Assembly: GCF_003818115.1 (NCBI RefSeq)
Contig: NZ_RPOI01000009.1
Coordinates: forward strand, 1 to 34,692
Direction: 5' to 3'
Origin: Citrobacter youngae
GTDB lineage: Bacteria; Pseudomonadota; Gammaproteobacteria; Enterobacterales; Enterobacteriaceae
Length of the DNA: 34,692 nt
Shown: in pieces, positions 31,649-34,692 of the stretch
Numbering within the stretch: position 1 is the stretch's first letter
Layout of the letters: every line of letters begins with the position of its first letter
Notes under the pieces: generated by a model
Seen by the model: only the letters and a program-made list of their open reading frames with translations
Database searches by the model: none
What the model was told of the DNA's origin: nothing
Made by a program: the position numbers and the translations under genes

Positions 31649-31921
31649 CTAGTGATTAGGACGTGGTTTTCGCTTAACCTGTTTAAATATCCTTTCATGC
31701 CAATAATAAAGAAAATCAATAAAGGTCATTCGAGCCCGCTCATGATTTCCGCGAATTGTTTTCTCCAGACCATAAATAATTAAATCAATTGATGGACTGT
31801 CAGGAGTTACAACAATGCGTGCGCCATTTTTTAAATTAACAGTAAAACCTTTCTCCGCGTTCTCCACCGCTTCGCGAATCAGCATTTCCCGTTCCCACGA
31901 TGTTTTCTCTTCAGTAAACAC
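31649..31921 (-). CDS. Hypothetical early protein (90 aa, GTG start)
   Basis: A 90-residue ORF beginning at GTG 31921, with GGAGG 5 nt upstream, a strong initiation signal. The N-terminal 'REMLIREAVENAEKGFTVNLKNGARIVVTPDSPSIDLIIYG' suggests a small alpha/beta fold; the C-terminus is basic. I do not recognise a family. It is clearly AT-richer than the late genes. Confidence 0.65.
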   Translation of the reverse strand: MFTEEKTSWEREMLIREAVENAEKGFTVNLKNGARIVVTPDSPSIDLIIYGLEKTIRGNHERARMTFIDFLYYWHERIFKQVKRKPRPNH

Positions 31922-31936
31922 GTAAGCCTCCTACCA

Positions 31937-32164
31937 CTACAGTAGTTTTTTGAATGCTCTTACCAGAGTGATAAGTAAACCTTTGTTTATCTTTTTGGTA
32001 TAAACAAAAGGCTTACTCATACCTTTAATAAAGCGCACCTTGTTCGGTTCTGGTTTAAAGAAGCGTCCGTCAGGGCACTCGATCCAGCCGCGAGTATTGC
32101 GGCAGTGCGTGACTTGGCAACCCTGCCTTAACAGGCTGGCAAGTGATGGAGCGTTATCGTTCAT
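31937..32164 (-). CDS. Filamentation-protein (Fil)-like small protein
   Basis: A 75-residue basic protein: MNDNAPSLASLLRQGCQVTH, then 'RGWIECPDGRFFKPEPNKVRFIKGMSKPF'. The SLASLL start and GWIE-DG-F-P pattern recall the Fil family of phage 186, whose member causes host filamentation after induction. AGGA lies 7 nt before ATG 32164. The assignment is from pattern memory and moderate. Confidence 0.5.
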   Translation of the reverse strand: MNDNAPSLASLLRQGCQVTHCRNTRGWIECPDGRFFKPEPNKVRFIKGMSKPFVYTKKINKGLLITLVRAFKKLL

Positions 32165-32176
32165 ATCTTGTTCCTG

Positions 32177-32356
32177 CTACAGTTGTCTGCGGGACTTGCG
32201 TTCTACTTCTTCGCGTCTGGCTTTGAACTCAGAAACCTGCTTCTCTTTCTGTTGCTTGACATTATTGCAATGCCGTCTTATCAGAAACTGAATCAGATTT
32301 AAAATCAGCACTGCAAATATAAAGAGCACTGCGCCGATCATCATTTCCATCATCAT
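32177..32356 (-). CDS. Small single-pass membrane protein
   Basis: A 59-residue protein, MMMEMMIGAVLFIFAVLILN and onward: one long hydrophobic helix followed by a strongly basic, coiled-coil-like cytoplasmic tail (RRHCNNVKQQKEKQVSEFKA). GAGGA lies 5 nt before ATG 32356. ATG 32368 is four codons further out, directly after the stop of the upstream gene, but has no Shine-Dalgarno. Function is unknown. Confidence 0.65.
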   Translation of the reverse strand: MMMEMMIGAVLFIFAVLILNLIQFLIRRHCNNVKQQKEKQVSEFKARREEVERKSRRQL

Positions 32357-32368
32357 TGCAGTCCTCAT

Positions 32369-32626
32369 TTATAAGAAACTGCTGTTTTTTAACATACGGT
32401 CAATCGTGGCGCAGGCTTCTGCTAATGCGAAATCACGGCCATAGTAATTATCCGTTTCTGCCTTATCGTCACGCTTGTTTATCAAATAAGTCTGACGAGC
32501 GTTAAAAATATTACGTGGCGTTTTACGAATGGTGAAACCGCGATAAGCGAAAGTGTTTTTACTGACCTGTACAGCGCCGTGAATACTTCCGGCATGTGAT
32601 CCGTGTTGTGAATACTGTTTTCGCAT
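32369..32626 (-). CDS. Hypothetical early protein (85 aa)
   Basis: An 85-residue basic ORF, MRKQYSQHGSHAGSIHGAVQ at the start, with 'FAYRGFTIRKTPRNIFNARQTYLI' in the middle and a helical end. AGGAGT lies 8 nt before ATG 32626. Its stop directly abuts the next start. It is present in the usual place of small early genes between cox and A. Family not recognised. Confidence 0.65.
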   Translation of the reverse strand: MRKQYSQHGSHAGSIHGAVQVSKNTFAYRGFTIRKTPRNIFNARQTYLINKRDDKAETDNYYGRDFALAEACATIDRMLKNSSFL

Positions 32627-32639
32627 TACTAATTACTCC

Positions 32640-33101
32640 TTATGCGCGGTTTTGTAGGGTGGAACGGCTATTACGTTTCAACACATTGTGTTTGTTGCCA
32701 GTGGTGCGGCGATAAGTTGCTTTATCTCGCATCAGGCGGTCGATGTAGTGTTTTTCTTCCGGGGTAATTAGTGCGCGGCAGTGTGCTACAGCGTCCCAGT
32801 ATTCTTGCAGCATGATGAAACGTTTTGGACGTTTTGAACCTGGCATACCCTCGCGGTGGACTGGCAGTTGTGCGCGATCCATCAGATTACGAACTGATTT
32901 GAGGGTTCTGCCTGTCAGGTAGGCGAATTCAACAGGTGTAACGAAAATCTGCTTTTGAAGTTCTTCAGTGTTCATGTCCCTGATGCCGTCAGCCTGCGAA
33001 GTAGTCATTTTGCAAGTGCGTGCAACGCGGGCTACATCTAATGGGAATTGCCGTAAATGTTGAGATCCCGCGTTTAATTCGATTTCTCGTGATTGTGTCA
33101 T
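32640..33101 (-). CDS. cox: Cox-like excisionase / early regulator
   Basis: A 153-residue protein with a C-terminal winged-helix-like DNA-binding domain. 'FVTPVEFAYLTGRTLKSVRNLMDRAQLPVHREG' (residues 53-85) resembles the HTH of P2 Cox, which directs excision and represses the C promoter. It is the first gene leftward from the switch and faces C, as Cox does. ATG 33101 has GGAG 8 nt upstream; ATG 32975 (MNTEELQKQ) would give a Cox-sized domain. P2 Cox is only 91 aa, so the N-terminal 42 residues and C-terminal basic tail are extras. Confidence 0.75.
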   Translation of the reverse strand: MTQSREIELNAGSQHLRQFPLDVARVARTCKMTTSQADGIRDMNTEELQKQIFVTPVEFAYLTGRTLKSVRNLMDRAQLPVHREGMPGSKRPKRFIMLQEYWDAVAHCRALITPEEKHYIDRLMRDKATYRRTTGNKHNVLKRNSRSTLQNRA

Positions 33102-33223
33102 TTGTTAGACTCCAACGTTGAGGCATATTGAGGCTAATGTAGCCTCTTTGCCTAAAGGTGGTCATTGTGCTTAGTTAAGTACCAAATGACCGATATCGGG
33201 TAATATGACGAGATCAAAGCATT
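33102..33223. promoter_or_regulatory. C / cox switch region with operator-like repeats
   Basis: The 122-bp gap between divergent cox-like and C genes should hold the early and repressor promoters. Seen: direct repeats TTGAGGC at 33118-33124 and 33128-33134; an inverted repeat GAGGCT-AATGT-AGCCTC (33130-33146); and a spaced inverted repeat GGTCATT (33160-33166) / AATGACC (33185-33191), with further ATGACG copies at 33205 and 33230. Two different motif families suggest separate sites for C and Cox. The -10 and -35 elements could not be assigned with confidence. Confidence 0.65.
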
Positions 33224-33523
33224 ATGTCAATGACGCAAGGTGAGAAATTAAGCCTTATCAGAGAATCTGAACGCCTTACTAAACGCCAACTTACTGATTT
33301 AACAGGGTTGAGTTATTCAACTTATGGCGGGTATGAGCGCGACACGACCAAAATGACTCTTGAGTCAGCAATCAAGCTCTTTGGACATCCACGGTTCCAT
33401 AAGTACCAGGAGTGGTTCATGTACGACCGTACGGACCCGAGCCGAGGCCAAATAGCACCGGCTCTCGCACACAATGGGCCAGACGAAATTCAGTCAGACC
33501 CCTCCGGGAAACAGATTGGTTAA
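33224..33523 (+). CDS. C: Immunity repressor C
   Basis: A 99-residue P2 C-type repressor, the same length as P2 C. HTH: 'RESERLTKRQLTDLTGLSYSTYGGYE' (about residues 13-38). The C-terminal GQIAPALAH (about residues 75-83) is characteristic of P2 C, which dimerises and binds two operator half-sites. It maintains lysogeny by blocking the early promoter. The start context is weak, and ATG 33230 is two codons inside; either could be used. int follows 69 bp downstream in the same direction. Confidence 0.93.
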   Translation: MSMTQGEKLSLIRESERLTKRQLTDLTGLSYSTYGGYERDTTKMTLESAIKLFGHPRFHKYQEWFMYDRTDPSRGQIAPALAHNGPDEIQSDPSGKQIG

Positions 33524-33592
33524 CTTTATATAAACATTACATTTTCACTATTTGTTACCAGGATAGTGATCTGACTGTTGGAGGGTTTTCTT

Positions 33593-34615
33593 ATGTCCGT
33601 TAAGAAACTCGAAGATGGTCGCTATGAAGTGGATGTAAGGCCGCGCGGGCGCGACGGAAAGCGCATACGGCGGAAGTTTGATAGGAAAGCAGACGCACAT
33701 GCTTTTGAGCGCAGCATCATTGCAAAGTATCAAAATCATGATTACCTGAACAGACCGGCTGATAAACGAAAACTAAGCGAGTTCATTGCTCTTTGGTGGC
33801 AGTTAATAGGGCGGAATAAGAACTATGCAAACCGCAGGCTTAGTGCTGTTAACTGCATTTGCCAGGATATGGGGGATCCCATGATTTACCAGATTGATGC
33901 TCGATGCCTTATCGACTACCGCGCATACAGACTGGAGCAGGGGATTAAGGCTTCAACGATAAATCATGACCTGTTTGCTCTTAGTGGCGTGTTTAAAGCT
34001 ATGGCTGAAATTGATGAGTTTCACGGTGAGAATCCGGTAACAGCAATTTCAGCACTGAAAGAGCCTAAAACGGAAATGTCGTATTTCACTGAGTCGGAAG
34101 TAAACCGGTTGTTATCCCTGTGCTCTGGTGATTACTACCGTATTGCCGTTCTGCTACTTGCCACTGGTGCTCGGTGGGGTGAAGCCTACCAGCTTAAGGC
34201 TGAAAACATTGTCGGTAACAGGGTGATGTTTACGATCACTAAAAATGGAGATCGGAGAGTGGTTCCCATATCTGACGACATTGCAAAAATAGTGAAACAT
34301 CGGGAGTCAGGAAGGTTGTTCCGCGTGAGCTATAAAACCTTTCGTCTGCGCATGAAGGAAGCAAAGCCCAATCTTCCAGATGGGCAAGCTGCGCACGCGC
34401 TACGTCATACGTTCGCTACGCACTTCATGATCAAGGGCGGAAATATTATCGCGTTACAACGTATTCTTGGTCATTCCGACATATCACAGACAATGACTTA
34501 CGCTCACTTCGCGCCGGACTATTTATTGGACGCTGTGAGCTACAATCCCCTCAGTGGAATGTCCACATTATGTCCACACTCTGGAGGCAATGCAGGGGTT
34601 TTGAGGGTTAGTTGA
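33593..34615 (+). CDS. int: Integrase, P2-type tyrosine recombinase
   Basis: A 340-residue P2 Int homologue (P2 Int is 337 aa). All catalytic residues are visible: R194 (TGARWGE), K217, H268 and R271 (HALRHTFATHF), H294 (LGHSDI) and Y303 (MTYAHFAP). The N-terminal arm-binding domain (MSVKKLEDGRYEVDVRPRGR) is conserved. TTGGAGGG lies before ATG 33593. The last about 20 codons run through the two GTCCACA arm-type sites, so part of the C-terminus encodes a binding site. Confidence 0.96.
   Translation: MSVKKLEDGRYEVDVRPRGRDGKRIRRKFDRKADAHAFERSIIAKYQNHDYLNRPADKRKLSEFIALWWQLIGRNKNYANRRLSAVNCICQDMGDPMIYQIDARCLIDYRAYRLEQGIKASTINHDLFALSGVFKAMAEIDEFHGENPVTAISALKEPKTEMSYFTESEVNRLLSLCSGDYYRIAVLLLATGARWGEAYQLKAENIVGNRVMFTITKNGDRRVVPISDDIAKIVKHRESGRLFRVSYKTFRLRMKEAKPNLPDGQAAHALRHTFATHFMIKGGNIIALQRILGHSDISQTMTYAHFAPDYLLDAVSYNPLSGMSTLCPHSGGNAGVLRVS
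34561..34578. promoter_or_regulatory. Integrase arm-type site candidates, right end
   Basis: GTCCACA at 34561-34567 and 34572-34578, inside the 3' end of int. These match the motif repeated at 60-97 on the other side of the attachment core. Confidence 0.65.
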
Positions 34616-34673
34616 GTCTGTAATATACTGAATTAGCGCAGTGCCTTGCGGTGCTGCGCAGTTTGAAAACCTC

Positions 34674-34692
34674 CCAGCAAGGGGAAGGTCAA
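34674..34692. repeat. Right attachment-site repeat (prophage end)
   Basis: Perfect second copy of the 19-bp repeat at 1-19, 58 bp after the int stop. It marks the int-proximal prophage end. The window stops here, so core length beyond 19 bp cannot be seen. Confidence 0.9.

Larger units (their letters stand above)
1..34692. mobile_element. Complete P2-like prophage
   Basis: The window begins and ends with the same 19-bp sequence and contains, without a gap, every functional module of a P2-type phage: integrase, C repressor, Cox-like regulator, gpA replication, terminase P/M, capsid N/O/Q/L, tail and baseplate genes, Ogr and a lysis cassette. Head and tail reading frames are intact, so the element may be inducible. 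The order departs from P2 in one major way: FI to U is inverted with respect to D and ogr. Small AT-rich genes at 205-906 and 23573-24336 look like later additions (morons). Confidence 0.95.

Noticed and set aside
1-34692. CRISPR arrays, rRNA, tRNA or insertion sequences
   Set aside because: No regularly spaced repeats with spacers, no transposase frames and no convincing tRNA folds were seen.

Overview
The window is one complete P2-like temperate phage integrated as a prophage. It is bounded by a perfect 19-bp direct repeat (1-19 and 34674-34692) and carries a P2-type integrase, a 99-aa C repressor, a Cox-like regulator, gpA-type rolling-circle replication, Ogr, and the full P2 head, tail and lysis set. 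Codon use, Shine-Dalgarno sequences and the Din-type tail-fibre switch point to an enterobacterial host (Salmonella, Escherichia, Citrobacter, Enterobacter or Klebsiella). Gene content resembles the Fels-2/SopEphi branch of the P2 group more than P2 itself. Families were recognised from motifs and remembered homologues; no database search was run.

Layout from left to right: attachment repeat and integrase arm-site candidates; an AT-rich membrane zinc-ribbon moron bracketed by two inverted copies of the same terminator (205-906); ogr and D on the minus strand; the tail block FI, FII, E/E', T, U on the plus strand (2487-8239); a Pin-type DNA invertase (minus); an invertible tail-fibre segment with a silent fibre end and tfa (plus) facing the expressed tfa and H (minus); baseplate genes I, J, W, V; tail completion genes S and R; a lysis cassette with an unlisted 30-aa membrane protein, Rz1, Rz, SAR endolysin and holin; then X, L, M, N, O (minus) and P, Q (plus). 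A 0.5-kb noncoding stretch where cos is expected follows, then a Phd/Doc toxin-antitoxin pair. The early operon runs leftward (33101 to 24425): Cox-like, several small genes, a degenerate exonuclease-like protein, a Dam-type methylase with a zinc-ribbon tail, two small ORFs, a Dcm-type methylase with a long overlapping second frame, gpA, a MazG-like protein and a second Dam-type methylase. C and int run rightward at the right end.

The genes form a standard lysogeny/lytic circuit. C represses the early promoter; Cox and gpA lead the lytic programme; Ogr activates late operons; P/M package at cos into N/O/Q heads; the spanins, endolysin and holin lyse the cell. Accessory functions are host-range switching (invertase plus two crossover sites, in frame on paper), DNA modification (three methylases), a toxin-antitoxin pair and an edge moron.

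Main oddities: (1) the FI-U tail block is inverted relative to D, ogr and all other late genes, unlike the collinear F operon of P2; (2) an in-frame tail-fibre switch between a glycine-rich tip and an alternative tip; (3) two overlapping frames in the dcm gene, both resembling known phage proteins; (4) an exonuclease-fold protein lacking its catalytic acidic motif; (5) a 33-bp module found twice in the prophage but flipped relative to its flanking sequence; (6) helically phased TTGTGCA repeats between the cos region and the toxin-antitoxin pair.
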